A stretch of 64,000 nt of DNA from Haemophilus parainfluenzae (GTDB taxonomy: Bacteria; Pseudomonadota; Gammaproteobacteria; Enterobacterales; Pasteurellaceae): NCBI RefSeq assembly GCF_014931415.1, contig NZ_CP063121.1, positions 1,178,001 through 1,242,000 of the forward strand, written 5' to 3'. Positions within the stretch are counted from its first letter, which is position 1; each line of letters opens with the position of its first letter. Below, piece after piece: positions 9,896 through 18,926 of the stretch. A program made the translations under genes and the position numbers. The notes beneath the pieces are model-generated. The model saw only the letters and a program-made list of their open reading frames with translations, did not search any database and had not been told where the DNA came from.

Positions 9896-10477
9896 TTAAC
9901 GGGATAAAATCACTTTCACTTGCTTTTGTAATGTTGGTACTATTTCTTGTTCAAACCACGGATTTTTCTTGAGCCAAATTTGGTTGCGTGGAGAAGGATG
10001 AACGAGCGGGAGAAAGTGAGGGAGAAAATCACGGAAATGGTGAACCGTTTCAGTCACATTAAGCTCGTTTTCTGGTAAATAATATTTTTGTGCATATTGT
10101 CCAATGAGAATCGTCAACTCAATATTGGGTAGATTAGCGAGAATTGCTGGATGCCATTTTTCCGCAAAACCTTTGCGCGGTGGTAAATCACCGGATTTTC
10201 CTTTGCCAGGGTAATAAAAATCCATCGGGATGACAGCAAACATACCAGAATGATAAAAGGTATCGCGATCCACACCTAGCCATTCACGTAGGCGATCACC
10301 GCTTTTATCATTCCAATATAAACGACTTTCTTGCGCTTTAATTCCGGGGGCTTGTCCGACAATATTAATACGAGCCGTGGTTGGTGCGGCAAAAAGCGGT
10401 TCAATGCCTTGTGAAGTAAAAGATTGATTGTCGGGATCTTGCATAATGGATTGCGTAATTTGTGTAAGTGTTGGCAT
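9896..10477 (-). CDS. Uracil-DNA glycosylase superfamily protein
   Basis: 193 residues. The glycosylase superfamily motifs are seen as VGQAPGIKA (about 40-48, motif 1) and HPSPRN (about 159-164, motif 3), with SGDRLREWLG between them and YYPGKGKSGDLPPRKG, typical of a group of UDG-like proteins in gammaproteobacteria. Cysteines of an iron-sulfur cluster are absent, so it is not a classical family 4 enzyme. The likely role is cleaving a damaged or misplaced base, but activity of this subgroup is not established from sequence. Confidence 0.8.
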   Translation of the reverse strand: MPTLTQITQSIMQDPDNQSFTSQGIEPLFAAPTTARINIVGQAPGIKAQESRLYWNDKSGDRLREWLGVDRDTFYHSGMFAVIPMDFYYPGKGKSGDLPPRKGFAEKWHPAILANLPNIELTILIGQYAQKYYLPENELNVTETVHHFRDFLPHFLPLVHPSPRNQIWLKKNPWFEQEIVPTLQKQVKVILSR

Positions 10478-10501
10478 GGTACTTCCTTATTTATTGAAAT
10501 A

Positions 10502-10530
10502 AAAATAGCTCACTTTTGATGAGCTATTTT
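10502..10530 (-). terminator. Terminator after nrdD
   Basis: AAAATAGCTCA (10502-10512) pairs with TGAGCTATTTT (10520-10530); on the minus strand the stem runs into TTTTTATTTC. It lies 22 bases past the nrdD stop. Confidence 0.8.
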
Positions 10531-10551
10531 ATCATAATCAATGTTGTGACG

Positions 10552-12678
10552 TTATAGGTGTTTCACTCGACGTTTTACTTCTTCCTGTTTGCCCGCATTG
10601 AATGGACGAGCATCAGGACTGCCGAGATAACCACAAACCCGTCGGGTTACGGAGACTTTTGCACTGTCATGGTTGCCACATTTCGGACAAACAAAACCTT
10701 TACTTGTACAATTAAATTCTCCTGTGAAACCACATTCGTAACATTCATCAATTGGCGTGTTGGTGCCGTAATAAGGCACGCGATCATAGCTATAATCCCA
10801 TACATCTTCGAGTGCTTTCAGGTTATGTTGAATGTTAGGGTATTCGCCATAACAAATGAAGCCACCACTTGCTAATTCAGGATAAGGCATTTCAAAGTCT
10901 AATTTATCGTATGGATTTACTTTTTTCTCTACATCTAAGTGATAGCTGTTAGTGTAGTAACCTTTATCGGTAACACCTTCAATGACACCAAATTGTTTGG
11001 TATCTAAACGACAGAAGCGATCGCACAAGTTTTCACTTGGTGTGGAATAAAGACTAAATGCATAGCCGGTTTCTTTCTGCCATTGTTTTACCGCTTCGCT
11101 TAAACGACGCACAATCGCGATGCCTTTTTCACGTAGTTGTTCATCGTCAAAAATATGTCCTTTTTTATACAGCGCATTGATGGTTTCGTGAATGCCAATA
11201 TAGCCTAAAGAAATTGATGCTCGGCCATTTTTGAAAATATCGGCAACGTTATCATCAGCTTTTAATCGAACACCGCAAGCACCTTCCATATAAAGAATTG
11301 GCGCGACACGGGCTTTGGTATTTTCTAAGCGAGCAATACGGGTAAGCAAGGCTTTCTTGGCTAGGGCTAAGCGTTCATCTAAAGTGCGGTAGAATTTTTC
11401 TTCATTTCCTTGTGCTTCAAGAGCAATGCGAGGAAGGTTCAAACTCACCACACCTAAATTATTGCGACCATCATGCACTTCATGACCGTTTTCTTCATAA
11501 GCACCCAAGAAGCTACGACAACCCATTGGGGCTTTGAATGAGCCAGTGACTTTAACCACTTGATCATAGTTTAAAATATCTGGATACATGCGTTTTGAAG
11601 CACATTCTAATGCCAGTTTTTTAATATCATAGTTTGAATCTTGTTCGTTTTGGTTCACGCCTTTTTTAATGGTAAAGACCAGCTTAGGGAAGACCGGTGT
11701 TTTATGATTTTTACCCAAACCACGAATACGATTTTTTAAAATTGATTGCTGAATTAAACGTTCTTGCCAACTTGTGCCTAGGCCAAAACCAAAGGTAACA
11801 AACGGCGTTTGACCATTGGACGTATGGAGCGTGTTAACTTCATATTCAAGGGATTGAAACGCATCAAAACATTCTTTTTCGATTAGCGCTTTGGCATAAC
11901 CTTCCGCATCCGGAATTTGCCATTGTGCAGCGTTTTTCAAATGTTTTTCAAAACTGAGTTGAACATAAGGCGCAAGCACTTCATCAATGCGATTAATGGT
12001 TGTACCGCCATAAATATGGCTGGCTACTTGAGCAATAATTTGTGCAGTAACCGCTGTTGCTGTGCCGATAGATTTAGGCGGTTCAATTTCAGCATTACCC
12101 ATTTTAAAGCCATGCGAAAGCATGCCTTTTAGATCAACCAGCATACAGTTAAACATCGGGAAAAATGGCGCGTAATCTAAGTCGTGATAGTGGATTTCAC
12201 CTTTTTCATGGGCTTCAACAACATCTCTTGGCAGAATGTGACGTTTGGCATAATGTTTGGCCACAATACCTGCCAGTAAATCACGCTGGGTCGGGATCAC
12301 TTTTGCATCTTTATTCGCGTTTTCATTGAGTAATTCCACGTTGCTTTGTTCAATCAGACCTTCAATTTCTTTGGTTAATTGGCTGCGTTTTTCACGAGCA
12401 AGGTCGCGATCGTGACGATATTCAATATAAGCACGTGCAATTTGTGGATACTTGCTTGTCATTAAGTGATCTTCAACGATTTTTTGAATCTGGTTGATAT
12501 CAATTTCATGCTGATAGTGACTAAAAATCTCGGTATTAGTTCGCTGACTCAGCTCATGGATATAAATTTCATCAACAATATTGACCGCACTTGCCGCTTT
12601 TCTGATTGCATTAGTAATACGTTGTAGGTCAAACCCAATTCGTGAACCATCACGCTTAATCACGAAGAAAGCATTCAT
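10552..12678 (-). CDS. nrdD: Anaerobic ribonucleoside-triphosphate reductase
   Basis: 708 residues from the ATG at 12678, chosen for its AGGAGT ribosome site and the N-terminus MNAFFVIKRDGS; the longer frame to 12756 runs through the operators. An ATP-cone occupies about 1-95. Near the C-terminus are the four zinc cysteines (ECYECGF and CPKCGN) and the glycyl-radical loop RRVCGYLGS. It makes dNTPs from NTPs without oxygen, activated by NrdG, encoded 9.5 kb downstream. Two NrdR boxes, a Fur-like palindrome and an FNR site lie upstream. Confidence 0.97.
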   Translation of the reverse strand: MNAFFVIKRDGSRIGFDLQRITNAIRKAASAVNIVDEIYIHELSQRTNTEIFSHYQHEIDINQIQKIVEDHLMTSKYPQIARAYIEYRHDRDLAREKRSQLTKEIEGLIEQSNVELLNENANKDAKVIPTQRDLLAGIVAKHYAKRHILPRDVVEAHEKGEIHYHDLDYAPFFPMFNCMLVDLKGMLSHGFKMGNAEIEPPKSIGTATAVTAQIIAQVASHIYGGTTINRIDEVLAPYVQLSFEKHLKNAAQWQIPDAEGYAKALIEKECFDAFQSLEYEVNTLHTSNGQTPFVTFGFGLGTSWQERLIQQSILKNRIRGLGKNHKTPVFPKLVFTIKKGVNQNEQDSNYDIKKLALECASKRMYPDILNYDQVVKVTGSFKAPMGCRSFLGAYEENGHEVHDGRNNLGVVSLNLPRIALEAQGNEEKFYRTLDERLALAKKALLTRIARLENTKARVAPILYMEGACGVRLKADDNVADIFKNGRASISLGYIGIHETINALYKKGHIFDDEQLREKGIAIVRRLSEAVKQWQKETGYAFSLYSTPSENLCDRFCRLDTKQFGVIEGVTDKGYYTNSYHLDVEKKVNPYDKLDFEMPYPELASGGFICYGEYPNIQHNLKALEDVWDYSYDRVPYYGTNTPIDECYECGFTGEFNCTSKGFVCPKCGNHDSAKVSVTRRVCGYLGSPDARPFNAGKQEEVKRRVKHL

Positions 12679-12718
12679 TTTATGACTCCTATATAGGCTA
12701 ACTTTAAAAAAAACGAAA

Positions 12719-12734
12719 GCACTATATATAGTTT
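12719..12734 (-). promoter_or_regulatory. NrdR box 1 upstream of nrdD
   Basis: GCACTATATATAGTTT fits the core of the NrdR consensus acaCwAtATaTwGtgt. Its start is 32 bp from that of box 2, the usual three-turn spacing of paired NrdR boxes. NrdR represses reductase genes when dATP is high. Confidence 0.8.
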
Positions 12735-12750
12735 TATTTAATAGATCAAT

Positions 12751-12766
12751 ACACAATATGTAGTGT
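12751..12766 (-). promoter_or_regulatory. NrdR box 2 upstream of nrdD
   Basis: ACACAATATGTAGTGT matches the NrdR consensus at essentially every position and is nearly palindromic. It pairs with box 1 in the spacing known for NrdR operators. Confidence 0.87.
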
Positions 12767-12836
12767 TATTTTATGTTTTTTGATGCTTAAAATTGTGGAG
12801 TGACCTTGCTAAATCTGGAAATCAAGAGAGTTTTTA

Positions 12837-12853
12837 TTGAGAATTATTCTCAA
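12837..12853. promoter_or_regulatory. Fur-like palindrome
   Basis: TTGAGAATTATTCTCAA is a perfect 8-1-8 palindrome resembling the 7-1-7 Fur site TGATAATNATTATCA with G for T in each arm. It lies about 160 bp upstream of nrdD and 30 bp from the FNR site. Fur is the best guess; another palindrome-binding repressor is possible. Confidence 0.5.
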
Positions 12854-12870
12854 ATTATTTTTTAATAAAT

Positions 12871-12884
12871 TTGATCTATGTCAA
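12871..12884. promoter_or_regulatory. FNR site upstream of nrdD
   Basis: TTGATCTATGTCAA matches the FNR consensus TTGATNNNNATCAA at nine of ten specified positions. Located about 190 bp before nrdD, it fits anaerobic activation of that gene. Confidence 0.65.
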
Positions 12885-12892
12885 GATTTTTG

Positions 12893-12922
12893 GCAATAAA
12901 AAAACGGACGAAAAATCGTCCG
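12893..12922 (-). terminator. Terminator after grpE
   Basis: CGGACGA pairs with TCGTCCG (12905-12922, 4-nt loop); on the minus strand seven T residues follow the stem. Confidence 0.9.
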
Positions 12923-12945
12923 CTCTTTAAGTCATAGAAAAGAAA

Positions 12946-13521
12946 TTAAGCTGCAACCATTACCATGGCTGGGCGAATCACTCGACCATTTAAGGTATAA
13001 CCTTTTTGTAAAACGGTGGTGATTTGATTAGTTGTAAAGCCTTCTGCTGGTTGCATAGAGATAGCTTGGTGAAGATCCGGATTAAAGGTATCACCTACTG
13101 CACCAACAGGCTCGACACCAAAGCGAGAAACTGTTGAGAGTAACTCTTTTAAAGTCAGCTCGACGCCATCGAATAAGGCTTTGATGTTTTCATCTTCCTT
13201 ATTGGCAGGCGTTGCAAGCGCACGCTCTAAGTTATCAATGGTATTTAAAATGTCTTTTGAGAATTTTTCGAGCGCAAATTTATGTGCTTTTTCGATGTCT
13301 TGTTCACTACGACGACGCATATTATCAATTTCAGCACGCGTACGGAGCAATAAATCTTGCTCTTTTTTAGAGGTTTCTTCTACTTGTGCTTTTAATTGTT
13401 CTTCAAGTTCTTGTACGCGAGCGATCGCTTCTTCTAACGGATCTTCCGTTGCGGTGGTTTCTTGCTGAACTTCTTCAACAAGTTCTTCATTTTCATTTAA
13501 GTTTTGTGCTTGTTCTGACAT
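12946..13521 (-). CDS. grpE: Nucleotide exchange factor GrpE
   Basis: 191 residues from the ATG at 13521 (GGAG six bases before it; an ATG four codons earlier lacks a good site). An acidic, disordered N-terminus (about 1-45) leads into a long coiled coil (about 35-95) and a C-terminal beta domain with the family motif [18 protein letters not shown]. GrpE releases ADP from DnaK. Divergent from nadK; a heat-shock promoter was not identified. Confidence 0.97.
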   Translation of the reverse strand: MSEQAQNLNENEELVEEVQQETTATEDPLEEAIARVQELEEQLKAQVEETSKKEQDLLLRTRAEIDNMRRRSEQDIEKAHKFALEKFSKDILNTIDNLERALATPANKEDENIKALFDGVELTLKELLSTVSRFGVEPVGAVGDTFNPDLHQAISMQPAEGFTTNQITTVLQKGYTLNGRVIRPAMVMVAA

Positions 13522-13651
13522 CTTTTTCTCCATTTATCAAAAATTAGTGCTATTTTAGCAAAACTGAATTGCTATGTAATATAATGGCTAAAATTTTAAA
13601 TTCAAGTGCGGTCAGAAATCGATGAGTTTGCACTTGGGAGCAATCATAGTT

Positions 13652-14542
13652 ATGGATGAATTAGTCAAGTCATTTAAAACCATCGCCTTGATGGGAAAAC
13701 CACGTCGCGACATTAATTTGCAAATGCATAAAAACTTGTATCAATGGCTGAAAGAGCGAGGATATCAAGTTTTAGTCGAAAAAGAGGTGGGTGAAAAATT
13801 CGGTTTACCGGAAGAGGTGTTAGCAACGGTTGAAGAAATTGGAGAGCAAGCTCAACTCGTGATTGTAATCGGTGGTGATGGCAATATGCTAGGGCGTGCT
13901 CGCATTTTGGCTAAATATAATATTCCAATGATTGGTATTAACCGAGGCAACTTAGGCTTTTTGACCGATATTGACCCGAAAAATGCTTATGCACAGCTCG
14001 AAGCGTGTTTAGAACATGGTGAGTTTTTTGTGGAAGAGCGTTTTTTATTGGAAGCTAAAATTGAACGAAACGGCGAAATTATCTCCAGTAGCAATGCCGT
14101 AAATGAGGCGGTGATTCATCCGGCTAAAATTGCGCACATGATTGATTTCCATGTTTACATCAATGATAAATTCGCCTTTTCTCAACGTTCAGATGGTTTG
14201 ATTGTTTCCACTCCCACGGGTTCAACCGCTTATTCGCTTTCCGCTGGCGGCCCGATTTTAACGCCAAATTTAAATGCGATTGCCCTTGTGCCGATGTTCC
14301 CACACACACTTTCTTCTCGACCATTAGTGATTGATGGAGACAGTAAAATTTCAATTCGTTTTGCGGAACATAATACTTCACAGTTGGAATTAGGCTGTGA
14401 TAGTCAAATTGCGCTAGATTTTTCTCCTGATGATATCGTTCATATTGAAAAAAGCCCGCATAAACTGCGCCTATTACACCTGAAAAATTATAATTATTAC
14501 AATGTATTAAGTACAAAATTAGGGTGGCTTAAAAATTTCTAA
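13652..14542 (+). CDS. nadK: NAD kinase
   Basis: 296 residues from the ATG at 13652, preceded by GGGAG; an ATG at 13622 lies directly after an uptake sequence and has no ribosome site. Family motifs are IGGDGNMLG (about 63-71), NRGNLGF and [22 protein letters not shown]. It phosphorylates NAD to NADP in the cytoplasm. The order grpE (divergent)-nadK-recN is the common gammaproteobacterial one. Confidence 0.96.
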   Translation: MDELVKSFKTIALMGKPRRDINLQMHKNLYQWLKERGYQVLVEKEVGEKFGLPEEVLATVEEIGEQAQLVIVIGGDGNMLGRARILAKYNIPMIGINRGNLGFLTDIDPKNAYAQLEACLEHGEFFVEERFLLEAKIERNGEIISSSNAVNEAVIHPAKIAHMIDFHVYINDKFAFSQRSDGLIVSTPTGSTAYSLSAGGPILTPNLNAIALVPMFPHTLSSRPLVIDGDSKISIRFAEHNTSQLELGCDSQIALDFSPDDIVHIEKSPHKLRLLHLKNYNYYNVLSTKLGWLKNF

Positions 14543-14566
14543 TCTAAAAAGTTAAAAATCTCTTTA

Positions 14567-14582
14567 CTGTATATTGCAACAG
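14567..14582 (+). promoter_or_regulatory. LexA (SOS) box of recN
   Basis: CTGTATATTGCAACAG fits CTGT-N8-ACAG exactly and is 38 bases before the recN ATG. A second, degenerate half site (ATATACAG ending at 14603) lies nearer the start; E. coli recN also has more than one LexA site. Confidence 0.85.
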
Positions 14583-14619
14583 TTATAATATATGGATATA
14601 CAGTTAAGGAGATTTTTTT

Positions 14620-16296
14620 ATGTTAACCCAACTTACCATCAATAATTTTGCGATTGTTCGTCAATTAGAGATTGAATTAGCGAAAGGAATGTCTGTGATC
14701 ACGGGGGAAACTGGCGCAGGAAAATCCATTGCTATTGATGCGTTGGGGTTATGCTTAGGGCAACGTATTGAAACGTCTATGGTTCGAGAAGGGCAGGAAA
14801 GAGCCGAAATCTGCGCCACCTTTTTTATTGAACCAACGAACCCCGCTTATCAATGGTTGCAAGAGCAAGAATTGCAAGATCCTGATAATCCCTCTGATTG
14901 TATTTTACGCCGTGTCATTAATGCAGATGGGCGTTCTAAAGCCTTTATTAATAGCACGCCAGTATCGGCTTCCCAATTAAAAGAAATTGGACAATATCTT
15001 ATTCATATTAATGGACAGCACGCTTCACAATTATTATTGAAAAATGACTACCAACTTCAGTTGGTGGATACATTTGCACATCACCATGATTTGCTCGCAC
15101 AAATGCGAGAAGATTATCGCGCGTGGAAAAATCTTCAAACGCAAGTTAAAACCTTTCAACAAAAAGTTGCTGAAAATGAAGCGAAGAAACAGCTTTTACA
15201 ATATCAGGTAGAGGAGTTGGATGAGTTTGCCCTTCGGCCAAATGAATATTTGGAATTGGAAGAGGATCAACGTCGTCTATCAAATAGCGAACAGCTGACA
15301 CAGTTATCACAATCAGCCTTACAGCTACTCAGTGAAAATGAGACGGTGAGTATCGATTCGATGCTTTATCGTGCGACACAGTACATTGATGAATTAAGCG
15401 AATTAGATCCTCGCTATGCTTCCGTTCAAACAATGTTGAATGATGCACTTATTCAAGTGCAAGAGGCGACAAGTGAAGTGCAGCATCTTGCTTCTCATAT
15501 TGAGCAAGATCCGATGTTATTACAAGAGATTGAGCAACGTTTAGGGCAAGCTTTACAACTTGCACGTAAGCACAATGTGAAACCAGAAGAATTGGTGGAT
15601 TGGCATCAAAAATTAAAAGCAGAATTGACCGCACTTTTAGATTTTTCAGAAAGTGAAGAACGCCTGATTTTAGAAGAAAAAGCTGCCTTTGAGAAAATGC
15701 AACATACGGCAAAACAATTACATGAAAGTCGTTGCCAAGCTGCAGGAAAATTAGCACAGCAGGTTACACATTCTATCAAAGGGCTTGCAATGGAGAATGC
15801 CGAGTTTTTCATTGAAGTGAATTCGGATTTAACTAAAGTTGCGTCAAATGGGGCAGATAATATCGTCTTTACTTTACGTAGTAATTTAGGACAACAAGCA
15901 CAACCATTAGCAAAAGTGGCATCTGGTGGTGAGCTTTCTCGCATTTCATTAGTGATCCAAGTCTTAACGTCCGATCAATCGGCGATTCCGACGTTAATTT
16001 TTGATGAAGTTGATGTTGGCATTAGCGGTAAAACGGCGAGTGTAGTGGGTAAATTGTTGCGTCAATTAGGCGATAAGTGCCAAGTACTGTGTGTGACCCA
16101 TTTACCACAAGTGGCGTGTCATGGGCATCATCAATTTAATGTTGAGAAATTTACCGTTGATGATAAAACAGAAACCAAAATGACCGCACTTTCTCAAGAA
16201 GAACGCGTTCCTGCTCTTGCAAGATTACTCGGTGGCAGTGAAATTACTGAGCTTGCCTTGGCGAATGCGCAAGAAATGTTGGATTTAGTGAAGTAA
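14620..16296 (+). CDS. recN: DNA repair protein RecN
   Basis: 558 residues (E. coli 553), SMC-like. Walker A GETGAGKSIAID at about 30-41; two coiled-coil arms in the middle (about 150-360); then signature ASGGELSRISL and Walker B PTLIFDEVDVGIS, followed by the H-loop VTHLPQVA. RecN binds DNA ends and acts in recombinational repair of double-strand breaks. An AAGGAG ribosome site precedes the ATG and a LexA box controls it. Confidence 0.97.
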   Translation: MLTQLTINNFAIVRQLEIELAKGMSVITGETGAGKSIAIDALGLCLGQRIETSMVREGQERAEICATFFIEPTNPAYQWLQEQELQDPDNPSDCILRRVINADGRSKAFINSTPVSASQLKEIGQYLIHINGQHASQLLLKNDYQLQLVDTFAHHHDLLAQMREDYRAWKNLQTQVKTFQQKVAENEAKKQLLQYQVEELDEFALRPNEYLELEEDQRRLSNSEQLTQLSQSALQLLSENETVSIDSMLYRATQYIDELSELDPRYASVQTMLNDALIQVQEATSEVQHLASHIEQDPMLLQEIEQRLGQALQLARKHNVKPEELVDWHQKLKAELTALLDFSESEERLILEEKAAFEKMQHTAKQLHESRCQAAGKLAQQVTHSIKGLAMENAEFFIEVNSDLTKVASNGADNIVFTLRSNLGQQAQPLAKVASGGELSRISLVIQVLTSDQSAIPTLIFDEVDVGISGKTASVVGKLLRQLGDKCQVLCVTHLPQVACHGHHQFNVEKFTVDDKTETKMTALSQEERVPALARLLGGSEITELALANAQEMLDLVK

Positions 16297-16308
16297 AATC
16301 AGGTAAAT

Positions 16309-16331
16309 AAATGGGCGCTTGTCGCCCATTT
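16309..16331 (+). terminator. Hairpin after recN
   Basis: AAATGGGCG (16309-16317) pairs with CGCCCATTT (16323-16331), loop CTTGT. The T run after it is weak (TTTAATG), so termination may be partial. Confidence 0.6.
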
Positions 16332-16409
16332 AATGCATTAATGAGCTGAATTCTGTCGTTAAAGCTTAGGTTCTTCTTGTCACATTTCAAAAATACTTGA
16401 TAGGAATGC

Positions 16410-16437
16410 TTGCTTATTAGTCAAAAAAGCGTATTAT
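16410..16437 (+). promoter_or_regulatory. Likely metK promoter
   Basis: TTGCTT (16410-16415) and TATTAT (16432-16437) are separated by 16 bp. The Met boxes start directly after the -10 element, as expected for repression. Confidence 0.55.
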
Positions 16438-16461
16438 AGCCGTCTATACGTCAATACATCC
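16438..16461 (+). promoter_or_regulatory. Tandem MetJ boxes upstream of metK
   Basis: Three abutting 8-mers resemble the Met box AGACGTCT: AGCCGTCT (7 of 8), ATACGTCA (6 of 8), ATACATCC (5 of 8). MetJ with S-adenosylmethionine binds such tandem boxes cooperatively, giving feedback on the enzyme that makes its co-repressor. Confidence 0.78.
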
Positions 16462-16476
16462 AAAAGAAGAGAACTT

Positions 16477-17631
16477 ATGTCTAGCTATTTATTTACTTCT
16501 GAATCGGTTTCAGAAGGACATCCAGATAAGATTGCCGATCAAATTTCTGATGCGGTACTTGATGAAATTTTAAAACAAGATCCTAAAGCTCGTGTGGCTT
16601 GCGAAACCTATGTAAAAACAGGGATGGCGTTAGTCGGTGGGGAAATTACGACATCAGCATGGGTTGATATTGAAAATCTCACTCGCCAGGTCATTTGTGA
16701 TATTGGTTACAAGCACTCAGAGATGGGTTTTGATGGCAATTCTTGTGCGGTATTAAATGCGATTGGTAAGCAATCATCTGATATTAACCAAGGTGTAGAT
16801 CGTGAGAATCCATTAGACCAAGGCGCGGGTGACCAAGGGATTATGTTTGGTTATGCGACAAATGAAACGGAAGTCTTGATGCCTGCGGCAATCACTTATG
16901 CGCATCGTTTAATGGAAAAACAAGCAGAAGTGCGTAAAAGTGGCAAATTAGCCTGGTTACGCCCTGATGCGAAAAGCCAAGTTACTTTAAAATACGAAGA
17001 TAACAAAATCGTGGGTGTGGATGCAGTCGTCCTTTCTACACAACACAGTGAAGAAGTGTCACAAAAAGAAATTTACGAAGGTGTGATGGAAGAAATCATC
17101 AAGCCAATTTTGCCAAGTGAATGGTTATCTCAACAAACAAAATATTTCATCAACCCAACCGGCCGTTTTGTGATTGGCGGGCCTATGGGCGATTGTGGCT
17201 TAACAGGTCGTAAAATCATTGTCGATACATATGGTGGCGCAGCTCGTCATGGTGGTGGTGCATTTTCTGGTAAAGATCCATCAAAAGTAGACCGTTCAGC
17301 GGCTTATGCAGCACGTTATGTGGCAAAAAATATCGTTGCGGCAGGCCTTGCAGATCGTTGTGAAATTCAACTTTCTTATGCAATTGGTGTGGCAGAGCCA
17401 ACTTCTATCATGGTAGAAACCTTTGGTACAGGAAAAGTATCAAACGAAGTATTAGTTAAGTTAGTGCGTGAATTCTTTGATTTGCGTCCTTATGGTTTAA
17501 TTAAAATGTTAAATTTAATTCAACCAATTTATCGCCAAACTGCTGCGTATGGACACTTCGGTCGTGAACAGTTCCCATGGGAAAAAGTAGATCGCGCTGA
17601 AGAATTACGTGCAGCAGCAGGTCTTAAATAA
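16477..17631 (+). CDS. metK: S-adenosylmethionine synthetase
   Basis: 384 residues, the same as E. coli MetK. Visible motifs are [13 protein letters not shown] near the N-terminus, the signature [12 protein letters not shown] (about 114-125) and the P-loop-like [17 protein letters not shown] (about 258-274). It makes S-adenosylmethionine from ATP and methionine. Single-gene unit, ended by a strong terminator. Confidence 0.98.
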   Translation: MSSYLFTSESVSEGHPDKIADQISDAVLDEILKQDPKARVACETYVKTGMALVGGEITTSAWVDIENLTRQVICDIGYKHSEMGFDGNSCAVLNAIGKQSSDINQGVDRENPLDQGAGDQGIMFGYATNETEVLMPAAITYAHRLMEKQAEVRKSGKLAWLRPDAKSQVTLKYEDNKIVGVDAVVLSTQHSEEVSQKEIYEGVMEEIIKPILPSEWLSQQTKYFINPTGRFVIGGPMGDCGLTGRKIIVDTYGGAARHGGGAFSGKDPSKVDRSAAYAARYVAKNIVAAGLADRCEIQLSYAIGVAEPTSIMVETFGTGKVSNEVLVKLVREFFDLRPYGLIKMLNLIQPIYRQTAAYGHFGREQFPWEKVDRAEELRAAAGLK

Positions 17632-17651
17632 GTAAATTAAGTGTATATGAT

Positions 17652-17676
17652 AAAAACCGCTAATTTAGCGGTTTTT
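17652..17676 (+). terminator. Terminator after metK
   Basis: AAAAACCGCTA pairs with TAGCGGTTTTT around a 3-nt loop and runs into GTTT. It ends 11 bases before the sprT-like gene. Confidence 0.88.
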
Positions 17677-17687
17677 GTTTACTTAGT

Positions 17688-18203
17688 ATGATGATGTCAT
17701 CTCAAACTCAGTTTCGGCATTTAAAAATGCAGGTGCAACGCAAGCTTGCAGAAACATTACAACTCGCTGAAAATCACTTTCAAAGGAAGTTTCCAGTCCC
17801 GACAATCAGTTATGACTTGCGAGGTGTAAAGGCAGGCGTCGCATACTTGCAGAAAAATGAGATTAAATTTAACCGCACTTTGCTACTTGAGAACTCAGAT
17901 GAATTTATTCGTCAGGTTGTTCCCCATGAATTAGCCCATCTTATTGTGTATCAAGTATTTGGTCGAGTGAAACCGCATGGACAGGAATGGCAAGCGGTGA
18001 TGACTCAGTTATTTAATCTTCCAGCTGATACTTGTCATCAATTTGATGTAGAGAATGTGCAAGGCAAAATGTTTGCTTATCAATGTGAATGTCAGACCCA
18101 TTACTTAACTATTCGTCGGCATAATCGTATTCAACGAGATAAAATTGCCTATTTATGTCGAAAATGTCAGGGAAAATTGGTTTTTCATAGTGAAAATTCA
18201 TAA
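17688..18203 (+). CDS. sprT: SprT-family zinc metalloprotease-like protein
   Basis: 171 residues. HELAH (about 85-89, HExxH zinc site) within [16 protein letters not shown], and two CxC/CxxC pairs in the C-terminal part (CECQ about 144 and CRKCQ about 163) that would hold a second zinc, as in SprT. Three ATGs occur in tandem (17688, 17691, 17694) and none has a clear ribosome site, so the exact start is uncertain. The related eukaryotic SPRTN cuts DNA-protein crosslinks; the bacterial role is not established. Confidence 0.88.
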   Translation: MMMSSQTQFRHLKMQVQRKLAETLQLAENHFQRKFPVPTISYDLRGVKAGVAYLQKNEIKFNRTLLLENSDEFIRQVVPHELAHLIVYQVFGRVKPHGQEWQAVMTQLFNLPADTCHQFDVENVQGKMFAYQCECQTHYLTIRRHNRIQRDKIAYLCRKCQGKLVFHSENS

Positions 18204-18253
18204 GCAGTGTGGTATATTTCTAGTGTTTTCAATCAAATAACAGGGGTTATCCA

Positions 18254-18772
18254 ATGAAAAAATCATTATTAGCTATCGTTGTCGGTGCATTAGCGGTTGC
18301 TTCAACTGCAAATGCAGGTTTATATGCGGAAGGTGATCTTGGCCTTTCAAGAACTAAATTAAGCAATGGTGGTTCAAGCAAAACTAAAATTGAACCTCGT
18401 GTTGCAGTGGGTTACAAATTAGGTAATGTGCGTGTAGCAGGTGATTATACTCATCACGGTAAATTCCAAGGTACTCAGGTTCAAGGTTTAGGTGCGACAG
18501 TATTCTATGACTTCGATACCAACTCTCAAATTGAACCTTATGTTGGTGCTCGTCTTGCGGCTAACCGTTTCAAATTTGAAGACCGTGCAGAACAACGCTA
18601 TAAAAGTTCTTCTGAAACCAAAGTGGGTTATGGTGTAGTTGCGGGTGCTAAATATAAATTAGCAGACAAAGTGTATGCAAACGGTGGTTTAGAATATAAC
18701 CGTTTAGGTAGCTTTGACGATACTAAAGTGAATAACTATGGCGCTAAAGTGGGCGTAGGTTACGAATTCTAA
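18254..18772 (+). CDS. Opacity-type outer-membrane beta-barrel porin
   Basis: 172 residues. Signal peptide 1-21 (MKKSLLAIVV... ending ANA before GLYAEG), then alternating hydrophobic strands consistent with an eight-stranded barrel, and a terminal YEF with the C-terminal aromatic residue recognised by the Bam complex. The pattern (KIEPRVAVGYKLGNVRVAGDY, KVGYGVVAGAKYKL) is that of the opacity/OmpA-like surface proteins of Haemophilus and Neisseria. Such proteins often act in adhesion, but no repeat tract for phase variation is seen here. Confidence 0.85.
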   Translation: MKKSLLAIVVGALAVASTANAGLYAEGDLGLSRTKLSNGGSSKTKIEPRVAVGYKLGNVRVAGDYTHHGKFQGTQVQGLGATVFYDFDTNSQIEPYVGARLAANRFKFEDRAEQRYKSSSETKVGYGVVAGAKYKLADKVYANGGLEYNRLGSFDDTKVNNYGAKVGVGYEF

Positions 18773-18783
18773 TTTCCCTTTTG

Positions 18784-18813
18784 AAAAGTGCGGTTGATTT
18801 TCACCGCACTTTT
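18784..18813 (+). terminator. Terminator made of an inverted uptake-sequence pair
   Basis: AAAAGTGCGGT (18784-18794) pairs with ACCGCACTTTT (18803-18813), extended by TGA/TCA, and is followed by CTTTTG. It ends the porin transcript. Confidence 0.85.
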
Positions 18814-18873
18814 TCTTTTGGATGTATAAGTTTGTATAGGTTAATCTATTTGTGATTAATTCATGTAGCAGTT

Positions 18874-18912
18874 AAAATCCTCGTTCTAAATGAAATCGAG
18901 GATTTTTTATTT
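18874..18912 (+). terminator. Terminator-like hairpin before yffB
   Basis: AAAATCCTCG (18874-18883) pairs with CGAGGATTTT (18897-18906), 13-nt loop, then TTTATTTTT. A possible promoter (TTGTGA 18850-18855, TAAAAT 18873-18878) overlaps the left arm, so transcripts from it would lack the hairpin while readthrough from upstream would meet it. Confidence 0.6.
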
Positions 18913-18926
18913 TTAGAGGTGAGAAT

